From NCBI RefSeq assembly GCF_000701345.1, contig NZ_JNIJ01000016.1:62001-126000 (forward strand): 64,000 nucleotides of DNA, read 5' to 3'. This stretch comes from Bradyrhizobium sp. URHD0069. GTDB taxonomy: Bacteria > Pseudomonadota > Alphaproteobacteria > Rhizobiales > Xanthobacteraceae. The notes beneath the pieces are model-generated. The model was not told the origin of the DNA. It did not search any database and saw only the letters and a program-made list of their open reading frames with translations. This document shows, piece by piece, positions 38,436-46,815 of this stretch; the first letter of the stretch is position 1; each line of letters starts with the position of its first letter. The translations under genes were made by a program, and so were the position numbers.

Positions 38436-39392
38436 TCACTCCGCCGCCTGCTTGGATTCGCTGAGATAAGCCCGATAGGCCAATCGAATTCCATCCTCGA
38501 GCGAGGTGCGCGCACGCCAGCCCAATGCGGCGAGCCGGCTGACATCGAGCAATTTGCGCGGCGTGCCGTCGGGCCGCGATGGGTCGAAGCTGATTTCGCC
38601 GGTGTACCCGACAGCAGCGGCGACCACGCCGGCGAATTCGGCAATCGTGATGTCCTCGCCGGTGCCGATGTTGATCAGTTCATCGCTGGAATAGGTCTTC
38701 ATCAGATGAATGCAGGCGTCCGCCATATCATCGACGTAGAGGAATTCCCGTCGTGGCGTGCCGGTACCCCAGACCACCACATTCGAGATACCGGCAAGCT
38801 TCGCTTCATGAAACCGGCGGATCAGCGCGGCGACGACGTGGCTGTGTTCGGGATGGTAATTGTCGCCGGGCCCGTAGAGATTGGTCGGCATCACATTGAT
38901 GAAGTCGGAGCCATACTGGGTGCGATAGGCTTCGACCATCTTGATTCCGGCAATCTTGGCAATCGCATAAGGCTCGTTGGTCGGCTCAAGCGGTCCGGTC
39001 AGCATGGAATTTTCACGCAGGGGCTGCGGCGCGAGCTTGGGATAGATGCAGGACGAGCCGAGAAACATCAGCTTCTCGGTGCCGTTTGTGTGCGCGGCGT
39101 GGATGGCGTTGGCGGCGATGATGACGTTGTCGTAGATGAATTCGGCGCGCAAGGCGTTGTTGGCGGCGATGCCGCCGACCTTCGCCGCCGCCATAAACAC
39201 GACCTGCGGGCGCATTTTCGCGAACCAGCCGAACACCGCAGCCTGATCGCGCAGATCGAGTTCGCTGCGCTTGACCGTCAGCAGTTCGACGTCTTCCATG
39301 GCGAGCCTGCGCAACAGCGCGGCCCCGACCATCCCCCGATGCCCGGCAACGTAGACCGACTTGCCTTTCAGCTCAAACGGGGTCCTTGCCAC
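38436..39392 (-). CDS. fcl: GDP-L-fucose synthase
   Basis: Epimerises and reduces GDP-4-keto-6-deoxy-mannose to GDP-L-fucose with NADPH. The 318-residue SDR has VAGHRGMVG at residues 15-23, LGSSCIYP near 111-118 and the catalytic YAIAK at 142-146, followed by [12 protein letters not shown] 39392 is chosen because GGGAGG lies 6 nt upstream; a TTG at 39398 would sit against that site. It overlaps the end of gmd by 20 bp, so the two are coupled. Fucose may go to O-antigen, exopolysaccharide or, in nodulating relatives, Nod factor; nothing here decides. Confidence 0.93.
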   Translation of the reverse strand: MARTPFELKGKSVYVAGHRGMVGAALLRRLAMEDVELLTVKRSELDLRDQAAVFGWFAKMRPQVVFMAAAKVGGIAANNALRAEFIYDNVIIAANAIHAAHTNGTEKLMFLGSSCIYPKLAPQPLRENSMLTGPLEPTNEPYAIAKIAGIKMVEAYRTQYGSDFINVMPTNLYGPGDNYHPEHSHVVAALIRRFHEAKLAGISNVVVWGTGTPRREFLYVDDMADACIHLMKTYSSDELINIGTGEDITIAEFAGVVAAAVGYTGEISFDPSRPDGTPRKLLDVSRLAALGWRARTSLEDGIRLAYRAYLSESKQAAE

Positions 39393-40458
39393 TGGCAACC
39401 TCCCGGCGGGCTATCGCAAGATCGCCGGCCACCATCTCCTGGACGAGTTGCGCGAAGCTCGTCTTCGGCGTCCAGCCGAGCTTTTCGCGCGCCTTGCTGG
39501 CGTCGCCGACCAGGAGGTCGACTTCGGTGGGGCGAAAATACGTCGGATCGATGCGAACGACCGTTTTGCCGGATTTCATGTCAACGCCGGTTTCCTCAAC
39601 GCCCTTGCCGCGCCATTCGATCTTGCGGCCGACTTCCGCGAATGCAAGTTGGACAAATTCGCGCACCGAGCGGGTCTCGCCCGTCGCCAGTACGAAATCG
39701 TCCGGCGCGTCCACCTGCAAGATCCGGTGCATGCCCTCGACATAATCCCGGGCGTGACCCCAGTCGCGTTTCGCCGCGAGGTTTCCGAGATAGAGCGTGT
39801 TTTCCAGGCCGGTCTCGATGCGGGCGACGCCGCGCGTAATCTTGCGCGTTACGAAAGTTTCGCCGCGGATCGGACTTTCATGATTGAACAGGATGCCGTT
39901 GGAGGCAAACATGCCGTAGGCTTCGCGGTAATTCACCGTGATCCAGTAGCCGTAAAGCTTGGCGACCCCATAGGGCGAGCGCGGATAGAACGGCGTGGTT
40001 TCCTTTTGCGGGACCTCTTGAACCAGCCCGTACAGCTCTGAAGTGGATGCTTGATAGAACCGCGTCTCCCTTTCCATGCCGAGAATCCGAATCGCTTCCA
40101 ATAGCCGCAGCACGCCGATCGCGTCGGCATTCGCGGTGTATTCCGGGCTTTCGAAACTGACGCCGACATGGCTCTGCGCGGCAAGGTTGTAGATCTCGGT
40201 CGGCCGGATCTGCTGCATCAGCCGGATCAGGTTGGTCGAATCCGTCATGTCGCCATAGTGCAGGAGGAACGGCACATTGCCGGCGTGCGGGTCTTCGTAG
40301 AGGTGATCGACGCGCGCGGTGTTGAACGAGGACGAACGCCGCTTGATGCCGTGCACCGTATAGCCGAGACCAAGCAGATATTCGGAGAGATAGGCGCCAT
40401 CCTGCCCGGTGACGCCGGTAAGAAGCGCAACGCGCCGTTTCGAATCCTGAGCCGCCAT
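39373..40458 (-). CDS. gmd: GDP-mannose 4,6-dehydratase
   Basis: Converts GDP-mannose to GDP-4-keto-6-deoxy-mannose, the first step to GDP-fucose or GDP-rhamnose. The 361-residue protein has [16 protein letters not shown] near 14-29, the Gmd-typical [10 protein letters not shown] near 44-53, SELYG and the catalytic YGVAK. ATG 40458 matches the family start; the frame extends to 40491. It is followed by the overlapping fcl gene. The GDP-mannose source, manC, is 39 kb away at the left edge of the window. Confidence 0.95.
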   Translation of the reverse strand: MAAQDSKRRVALLTGVTGQDGAYLSEYLLGLGYTVHGIKRRSSSFNTARVDHLYEDPHAGNVPFLLHYGDMTDSTNLIRLMQQIRPTEIYNLAAQSHVGVSFESPEYTANADAIGVLRLLEAIRILGMERETRFYQASTSELYGLVQEVPQKETTPFYPRSPYGVAKLYGYWITVNYREAYGMFASNGILFNHESPIRGETFVTRKITRGVARIETGLENTLYLGNLAAKRDWGHARDYVEGMHRILQVDAPDDFVLATGETRSVREFVQLAFAEVGRKIEWRGKGVEETGVDMKSGKTVVRIDPTYFRPTEVDLLVGDASKAREKLGWTPKTSFAQLVQEMVAGDLAIARREVASGKDPV

Positions 40459-40764
40459 GCCTACTCCAACAACGCGCCGGGGGCCGCCCAAAAGCAGCCC
40501 AACGACGCCAAATCGCGATATCGCGCTGGACCGCGACTGCCAATTGGGACGCAGACCGGGCGGACAAAACCCCTATCATGACCCCCTTCCCGCAGGCAAA
40601 TGAGTAGCCGTTATTGGCTAGGCGACGACCGGGCTTGCGGGTTATGAAGCCTTGGATCACAATCAAGTCACATGAGGGCCGAGCCCGGAATGGCTGGAAC
40701 TTCAACCATTCCGGCAACCGAGCCCGGCCAATATCCAGCAAAAGCCAATTCAGGGAGTAATGAC
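40459..40764. promoter_or_regulatory. Divergent gmd / importer 2 control region with a 9-bp hairpin
   Basis: 306 bp between the divergent gmd and importer 2 binding-protein genes. A perfect 9-bp inverted repeat CCGGAATGG (40684-40692) / CCATTCCGG (40705-40713) with a 12-nt loop lies about 52 nt before the binding-protein ATG. It could be an operator or leader hairpin for the importer. AT-rich sequence near 40600-40670 could hold the promoters. No gene was seen. Confidence 0.45.
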
Positions 40765-42000
40765 ATGCGCAAACTCATGACGGCTGCGGCCTTCGCGCTG
40801 CTGACGTTCGGCAGCACGGCGATGGCGCAGGAGACGCTCAAGATCGGTTATATCGATCCGTTGTCAGGAGGTGGCGCCAGCATCGGCGAAGTCGGACTGA
40901 AGACGTTCCAGTTCATCGCCGACGAACTAAATGCCAAGGGCGGCATTCAGGGCAAGAAGGTCGAGATCGTCCCGCTCGACAACAAGACCAATCCGCAGGA
41001 AAGCCTGATCCAGGCGCAGAAGGCGATCGATGCCGGCGTGCGCTACATCACCCAGGGCAACGGTTCGTCGGTCGCCGGCGCGCTGTCGGATTTCGTCACC
41101 AAATTCAACGAGCGCAATCCCGGCAAGGAAGTTCTCTACTTCAACTACGCCGCGGTGGACCCGGTCCTTACCAACGCGAAGTGCAGCTTCTGGCATTTCC
41201 GCTGGGACGCGAATTCCGACATCAAGATGGAAGCGCTCACCAACTACATGAAGACCGCTTCGAGCATCAAGAAGCTCTACCTGATCAATCAGGATTATTC
41301 GTTCGGCGAATCTGTTCGATCCACCGCCAAGGCCATGCTGGCCGTCAAACGACCTGACATCCAGATCGTCGGCGACGAACTGCATCCGCTGCTCAAGATC
41401 ACCGACTTTGCGCCGTACATCGCCAAGATCAAGGCGTCGGGCGCCGACACCGTGGTGACCGGCAACTGGGGCCAGGATTTTGCGTTGCTGCTGAAGGCCG
41501 CCGCCGACGCCGGCCTGAAGGTAAATTGGTACACCTACTATGCCGGCGGTACCGGCGGTCCGACGGCCGTCAAACAGGCCAACCTCAACCATCAGGTTTT
41601 TCAGGTCAGCGAAGGCATTCCAAACCTCGACAACAAACCGTCGCAGGATTTCGAAAAAGCGCTCCGCGCGAAGTATGACTTCAGCCTGTTCTATCCGCGC
41701 GCGGTCAACGAGATGCGCATGCTGGCGGCGGCGGCCGACAAGGCCAAGTCGATCGATCCGGTCAAGGTCGCAATGGCGCTTGAGGGCATGGAGTTCGAGG
41801 TGTTCAACGGTGGCAAGGGCTACATGAGGAAGGACGATCATCAGTTCTTCCAGCCGATCTACATTTCCTCGTTTGGCGAACGCACCGAAAAAGAGCCGTT
41901 CGACGAGGAAAAAACCGGCTGGGGCTGGAAGCTCATTGCGAAGATCGACACTCCCGCGACCGTGCTTCCGACCACCTGCAAGATGGAACGGCCGAACTGA
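40765..42000 (+). CDS. Liv-type ABC transporter substrate-binding protein, importer 2
   Basis: A periplasmic binding protein of 411 residues with a signal peptide (about 1-21, ending STAMAQ). The mature part starts ETLKIGYIDPLSGGGASIG and contains PLDNKTNPQESLIQAQKAI and ITQGNGSSVAGALSDF. ATG 40765 follows GGGAG by 8 nt. It is first of a five-gene operon with two permeases and two ATPases. The family name suggests branched-chain amino acids; the real substrate is unknown. Confidence 0.93.
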   Translation: MRKLMTAAAFALLTFGSTAMAQETLKIGYIDPLSGGGASIGEVGLKTFQFIADELNAKGGIQGKKVEIVPLDNKTNPQESLIQAQKAIDAGVRYITQGNGSSVAGALSDFVTKFNERNPGKEVLYFNYAAVDPVLTNAKCSFWHFRWDANSDIKMEALTNYMKTASSIKKLYLINQDYSFGESVRSTAKAMLAVKRPDIQIVGDELHPLLKITDFAPYIAKIKASGADTVVTGNWGQDFALLLKAAADAGLKVNWYTYYAGGTGGPTAVKQANLNHQVFQVSEGIPNLDNKPSQDFEKALRAKYDFSLFYPRAVNEMRMLAAAADKAKSIDPVKVAMALEGMEFEVFNGGKGYMRKDDHQFFQPIYISSFGERTEKEPFDEEKTGWGWKLIAKIDTPATVLPTTCKMERPN

Positions 42001-42075
42001 TCGTTCGCGCGTAATTCGTCCGTCCCGGACAAACTTCGGGGCGGACGCGGACCCTTAATCTCCAAGCGGTGCGTC

Positions 42076-43023
42076 GTGCTGGAACTGATCGTCATCTCCA
42101 CGCTCAACGGTGTATTGTTCGGCATGCTGCTGTTTTTGATGGCGAGCGGCCTCACCGTCATCTTCAGCATGCTCGGAGTGCTGAACTTTGCGCATGCGAG
42201 CTTCTACATGCTCGGCGCCTTCTTCGGATTTCAGATCAGCCGATGGTTCGGCTTCTGGCCTGCGCTATTGATCGCACCGCTGCTGGCCGGGGCAATCGGC
42301 GCCGGGGTCGAGCGTTACGGACTGCGCCGCGTGCACAAAAATGGACATGTCGCCGAACTGCTGTTCACATTCGGTCTGGCGTTCGCGATCGAGGAGATCG
42401 TGCAGATCATCTGGGGCAAGAGTCCGGTGGATTTCCGCGTGCCGCCATTGCTCGATTTTCCCGCCTTCACGATCTTTTCCACCAATTACCCCGCCTACAA
42501 GATATTCATGTTGCTGGTCTCGGTCGCGATTTTCGCGGCGCTGCTCATCACGCTGAAAAAGACGCGGATCGGCCTGATCGTGCAGGCCGCGCTGACCCAC
42601 CCGCATATGGTGGGCCATCTCGGCCATAACGTCGGGCGCATCTTCATGCTGGTGTTCGGCGTCGGCACAGCGCTCGCCGCGGTCGCCGGCGTAATCGCCG
42701 GGCCCGCGCTGGTGACGCAGTCGAACATGGCCGGACTACTCGGACCCATCTTGTTTGTGGTGGTCGTGGTCGGGGGCCTTGGCTCGCTGCCTGGGGCCTT
42801 TGTCGCTTCGCTGTTGATCGGCCTGGTCCAGACGTTTGCGGTCTCGATAAATGGCTCATTGTCCGAGGCCTTCGGCCCGCTCAGCCCCGCCTATGCGACG
42901 ACGTGGCTCGCCGATATCTGGAACGTGACCGTCGCGCAGATCGCGCCGATCATGCCCTACGTGCTGCTGGTCCTCATTCTGATCTTCCGGCCGATGGGCC
43001 TGCTCGGGACACGCGACACATGA
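42076..43023 (+). CDS. livH: Liv-type ABC transporter permease (LivH), importer 2
   Basis: A 315-residue inner-membrane permease starting with GTG. About eight helices are visible, with SMLGVLNFAHASFYMLGAFF and the coupling loop KTRIGLIVQAALTHPHMVG, where the usual RAxxD is replaced. It overlaps livM in an ATGA, so the operon is translationally coupled. It forms the channel with the next gene's product. Confidence 0.92.
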   Translation: MLELIVISTLNGVLFGMLLFLMASGLTVIFSMLGVLNFAHASFYMLGAFFGFQISRWFGFWPALLIAPLLAGAIGAGVERYGLRRVHKNGHVAELLFTFGLAFAIEEIVQIIWGKSPVDFRVPPLLDFPAFTIFSTNYPAYKIFMLLVSVAIFAALLITLKKTRIGLIVQAALTHPHMVGHLGHNVGRIFMLVFGVGTALAAVAGVIAGPALVTQSNMAGLLGPILFVVVVVGGLGSLPGAFVASLLIGLVQTFAVSINGSLSEAFGPLSPAYATTWLADIWNVTVAQIAPIMPYVLLVLILIFRPMGLLGTRDT

Positions 43024-44321
43024 GCGACCTGACCTCAAGCGCCGCGCCTCCCTATCCGGCCACCGCCGAAAAGTTCAAATTCTATGGATTGTGGGTTGCG
43101 GCCGCGATCGCGCTGCTGGTACTGCCGAAGCTATTCAGCTCAGGCGGATCGCTGACCACGTTCAGCCTGATCGGCATCTCGATTATCTTCTCGCTGTCCT
43201 ACAACATCCTGCTGGGCCAGACCGGCCTGCTGTCGTTCGGCCACGCGGTATATTACGGCCTCGGCGGTTTCCTGGTGATTCACGCCATCAACATCATCGG
43301 CATGAACAAGCTGCCGATCCCGCTGCCGGTGGTGCCGCTGATCGGTGGATTGACCGGATTGCTGTTCGCGGTCCTGCTCGGTTGGGTCTCGACCCAGCGC
43401 AGCGGAACCGCCTTCGCGATGATCTCGCTCGGCGTCGCCGAACTGGTCGCCTCCTCGGCGCTGATCCTGCGGACGTTTTTCGGCGGCGAAGCCGGCATCT
43501 CCGCCAACCGCACCAAACTATTCCGCGTATTCGACTGGAGTTTCGGGCCGCAAATCCAGATCTATTATCTGGTTGCGGCGTGGACGCTGCTGGCCGTTAT
43601 CGCCATGTACGCCCTCACCCGCACGCCGCTCGGGCGGATGTGCAACGCGGTGCGCGACAATCCCGAGCGGGTGCAGTTCGTCGGCTACGATCCGCACGTC
43701 GTGCGCTATCTGGCTTTCTGCTTTTCCGGCTTCTTTGCCGGCATTGCAGGGGCGCTCGCGGCCATCAACTTCGAGATCGCCAATTCGGCCTATCTCGGCG
43801 CCGTGCAGTCGGGGACGGTGCTGTTCGCCACCTATATCGGCGGCGTCGGCTTCTTTATCGGACCGATCATCGGCGCGATCTTCGTCACGCTGCTTTCGCT
43901 CGGCCTCAGTGATCTGACGCCGGTATGGCAGCTCTATTTCGGATTGATCTTCATCGCGGTGGTGATGTTTGCGCCGGGCGGCATCACCGGCCTGCTGATG
44001 ATGCATCGCCCGCTGTTGAAGGCCGGCAGGTTGAGCAAGGTCCTGCCCAGCTACCTGATCGCCTTCGTGCCGACGCTGGCGATGATCGTAGGCCTCATCC
44101 TCGCGATTGAAACGACGGTGCATTTCACCGTCAATCCCGGCGAAGATTCTCACATCAAGGCGTTCGGCGTCAGGTTCGATGCGGCGAACCCGTACATATG
44201 GGCGATGGCGGCGATCCTCCTGATCGGTGGCTTTCTGGTGGCGCGCAAAACCTGGACATGGGTCGGGCATGCCTGGGATGACGCGACCAGCGTGGCGCGC
44301 GAAAAAGGAGTCGCCTCGTGA
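43020..44321 (+). CDS. livM: Liv-type ABC transporter permease (LivM), importer 2, with C-terminal extension
   Basis: A 433-residue permease, longer than the usual 310-360. The LivM core is clear: LSYNILLGQTGLLSFGHAVY and MCNAVRDNPERVQFVGYDP. After the core come about 100 extra residues with two more hydrophobic segments (LIAFVPTLAMIVGLILAI and YIWAMAAILLIGGFLVA) around a soluble loop. ATG 43020 overlaps livH by 4 bp; the upstream frame lies inside livH. It ends overlapping livG in a GTGA. Confidence 0.9.
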   Translation: MSDLTSSAAPPYPATAEKFKFYGLWVAAAIALLVLPKLFSSGGSLTTFSLIGISIIFSLSYNILLGQTGLLSFGHAVYYGLGGFLVIHAINIIGMNKLPIPLPVVPLIGGLTGLLFAVLLGWVSTQRSGTAFAMISLGVAELVASSALILRTFFGGEAGISANRTKLFRVFDWSFGPQIQIYYLVAAWTLLAVIAMYALTRTPLGRMCNAVRDNPERVQFVGYDPHVVRYLAFCFSGFFAGIAGALAAINFEIANSAYLGAVQSGTVLFATYIGGVGFFIGPIIGAIFVTLLSLGLSDLTPVWQLYFGLIFIAVVMFAPGGITGLLMMHRPLLKAGRLSKVLPSYLIAFVPTLAMIVGLILAIETTVHFTVNPGEDSHIKAFGVRFDAANPYIWAMAAILLIGGFLVARKTWTWVGHAWDDATSVAREKGVAS

Positions 44322-45067
44322 GCACTGCGATCGAATTGCGCGGGGTCGAGAAGAGCTTCGGCATCACCTCGGTGATCCGTAACGTCAACCTGGCGGTCGC
44401 GCAGGGCGAGCGCCATGCCTTGATCGGACCGAATGGCGCCGGCAAATCCACCCTGTTCAATCTGATCAGCGGCTACATGCTCCCGACCACCGGCAGCATC
44501 CTGTTGCGGGACAAAGTGATCTCCGGCCTGCCGCCCTATCAAATCAATCGCCGCGGGCTGTCACGCAGCTTTCAGGTGACCAACGTGTTCGCCAATATGA
44601 GCGTGTGGGAGAACCTTCGCTGCGCCGTGCTGTGGGCAGCCGGTTACCGCTATGCATTCTGGAAGAATATCGACAACCTGCCGGAAGTGCGCGACCGGAC
44701 CGCGCAAATTCTCGGGGATATCCACCTCATCGCCCGGCGCGACGTGCCGGCTGGTCTACTGACCTACGCGGAGCAGCGCGCTCTCGAGATCGGCATCACC
44801 ATTGCCGGCGGCGCCGATGTCATTCTACTGGACGAGCCGACCGCCGGCATGAGCCACGCCGAAACCGAACGCGCGGTGGCGCTGATCCGCCGGCTGACAG
44901 AAGGCCGCACTCTGCTGATCGTCGAGCACGACATGAGCGTGGTGTTTGGTCTCGCCGACCGCATTTCGGTGCTGGTGTATGGCCAGATCATCGCATCCGG
45001 AACGCCTGAGGAGATTCGCGGCAATCCGAAAGTCCGGGAAGCCTATCTTGGTGAGGAGGCCGCCTGA
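44318..45067 (+). CDS. livG: Liv-type ABC transporter ATP-binding protein (LivG), importer 2
   Basis: A 249-residue ATPase starting with GTG and overlapping livM by 4 bp. Walker A is the intact GPNGAGKST; RRGLSRSFQVTNVFANMSV, LTYAEQRALEIGITIA and Walker B VILLDEPTAGMS follow. It pairs with the next gene's product, in which the Walker A lysine is missing, so this subunit may carry most of the ATP hydrolysis. Confidence 0.93.
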   Translation: MSTAIELRGVEKSFGITSVIRNVNLAVAQGERHALIGPNGAGKSTLFNLISGYMLPTTGSILLRDKVISGLPPYQINRRGLSRSFQVTNVFANMSVWENLRCAVLWAAGYRYAFWKNIDNLPEVRDRTAQILGDIHLIARRDVPAGLLTYAEQRALEIGITIAGGADVILLDEPTAGMSHAETERAVALIRRLTEGRTLLIVEHDMSVVFGLADRISVLVYGQIIASGTPEEIRGNPKVREAYLGEEAA

Positions 45068-45762
45068 TGCTCGAGGTCCGCGACCTGCACGCCTATTACG
45101 GCAAGAGCCATATCCTGCAGGGCGTGGATATGCATATCGATGCCGGCGAGGTGGTCAGCCTGCTCGGCCGCAACGGCGTCGGCCGCTCGACGACCGTCAA
45201 GGCCATCATGGGTGAAGTTCCGCCGCAGGGCTCTATCTGGTTCAAGGGCGCCGATATAGCCGGCTTGCCGAGCTACCGGATCGCGCATCTGGGGCTTGGT
45301 TACGTTCCCGAGCATCGCGATATCTTCCCCGGCCTTACCGTGCGGCAAAACCTGATGCTTGGCATCAAGGATCCCAGGCGCGCGGGCAAGTGGCGGCTTG
45401 AGGATATGCTGGAGATGTTTCCCAACCTCGCCGCACGCGCAGATACCGCTGCGGGCGTATTGTCGGGCGGCGAAAAGCAGATGCTGACCATTTGCCGCAC
45501 GCTGATGGGCGACCCCGAACTCGTCATGATCGACGAGCCCACCGAGGGGCTGGCGCCACTTATCGTGCAACAGGTCGGCGATCTCATTGCCGAGATTGCG
45601 CGCCGCGGCGTCGCGATCCTGCTGGTCGAGCAGAAACTGTCGATCGCGATGCGTATTTCGCATCGCCTCTATGTAATGGGCCACGGCCGCATCGTGTTCG
45701 AGGGCACGCCGGCCGAACTCAAAGCCAACGCGGCGGTTCGCCAGGAATGGCTCGAGGTCTGA
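45067..45762 (+). CDS. livF: Liv-type ABC transporter ATP-binding protein (LivF) with Arg in Walker A, importer 2
   Basis: A 231-residue LivF-type ATPase. The Walker A reads GRNGVGRST (34-42): Arg 40, codon CGC at 45184-45186, stands where nearly all ABC ATPases have the phosphate-binding Lys. The remaining motifs are intact: LSGGEKQMLTICRTL, Walker B LVMIDEPTEGLAP and VEQKLSIAMRIS. It overlaps livG by one base in TGATG. Either Arg substitutes for Lys, or this is a degenerate nucleotide site in an asymmetric pair. I recall GRNGVGRSTT in other LivF-like proteins, which would make it a subfamily feature, but could not check. Confidence 0.9.
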   Translation: MLEVRDLHAYYGKSHILQGVDMHIDAGEVVSLLGRNGVGRSTTVKAIMGEVPPQGSIWFKGADIAGLPSYRIAHLGLGYVPEHRDIFPGLTVRQNLMLGIKDPRRAGKWRLEDMLEMFPNLAARADTAAGVLSGGEKQMLTICRTLMGDPELVMIDEPTEGLAPLIVQQVGDLIAEIARRGVAILLVEQKLSIAMRISHRLYVMGHGRIVFEGTPAELKANAAVRQEWLEV

Positions 45763-45993
45763 TACCCAAGTGGATTGGCATCGAAACAGGACGGCCGCCC
45801 CGGGTACCCCGGTGAAGTCTAGTGCCAAACCCGAATTGTGGCGGACCAAGCCCCGCCCGCGGCACAGGGCACCTTGTGGGATGGCTTAAGTGGAATGGCC
45901 TGACCGTGAGGGTCGATATATGATGGGCCCGCTAACAGCAACGAACAGATAACAGATAAAGAGCGCGTCAAGCGCCGTATCTCGGAGGGATGA

Positions 45994-46815
45994 GTGGCTT
46001 ACACGTTGGAAGTGCGCGGGGTGTCACTGCGCTTCGGTGGCGTACGTGCGCTCACCGACGTCAGCTTTGGCGTGAACGACGGCGAATTGTTTTCGATCAT
46101 CGGCCCCAACGGCGCCGGCAAGACCTCTATCGTCAACTGCATCTCAGGACGCTACCGGCCGACCGAGGGCCAGCTGTTCTACCGCGGCAAGGATATCACC
46201 GCGCTAAATCCCAATGCGCGGCCCCGGCTCGGCATTGGCCGCACCTTCCAGAACCTCGCGCTGTTTCATCATATGAGCGTGCTCGACAACATCATGGTCG
46301 GGCGTCACCACTTGCTGAAAAACAACTTTATCACGGGATCGCTGTACTGGCTGACCGGAGCGCGGCGCGAAGAGCTCGAGCATCGCCGCAAGGTCGAGGA
46401 GATCATCGATTTCCTCGATCTGCAGTCGGTGCGGAAGGCAACCGCCGGCACCCTTCCCTACGGCCTGCGCAAGCGCGTCGAGCTGGCCCGCGCCATGGCG
46501 CTGGAGCCGCAGCTGATCCTGCTTGACGAGCCGATGGCCGGCATGAATTTCGAGGAAAAAGAGGACATGGCGCGCTACATCGTCGATCTCAACGAAGAGT
46601 TCGGCATGACGGTCATGATGATCGAGCACGACATGGGCGTGGTGATGGATATTTCCCACCGCGTCATGGTGCTGGATTTCGGCCGCAAGATCGCCGAAGG
46701 CGGTCCGGCCGCGGTACTGGCCGATCCCCATGTGAAGCGCGCCTATCTCGGCGAAGAGGACGCGGTCCTGGTCGATCCCGACGATAAGCCGACGCCGGCG
46801 GAGAGCATGGCATGA
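45994..46815 (+). CDS. Liv-type ABC transporter ATP-binding protein (LivG-like), importer 3
   Basis: A 273-residue ATPase starting with GTG after GGAGG. Walker A is GPNGAGKTS, with GIGRTFQNLALFHHMSVLDN, TLPYGLRKRVELARAMA and Walker B LILLDEPMAGMN. The C-terminus has an extra stretch VLVDPDDKPTPAESMA. It opens importer 3, in which the ATPase gene is immediately followed by an acyl-CoA synthetase (ATGA overlap) before the permeases. This mixture suggests the substrate is a carboxylic acid that is activated to its CoA ester after uptake. Confidence 0.9.
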   Translation: MAYTLEVRGVSLRFGGVRALTDVSFGVNDGELFSIIGPNGAGKTSIVNCISGRYRPTEGQLFYRGKDITALNPNARPRLGIGRTFQNLALFHHMSVLDNIMVGRHHLLKNNFITGSLYWLTGARREELEHRRKVEEIIDFLDLQSVRKATAGTLPYGLRKRVELARAMALEPQLILLDEPMAGMNFEEKEDMARYIVDLNEEFGMTVMMIEHDMGVVMDISHRVMVLDFGRKIAEGGPAAVLADPHVKRAYLGEEDAVLVDPDDKPTPAESMA

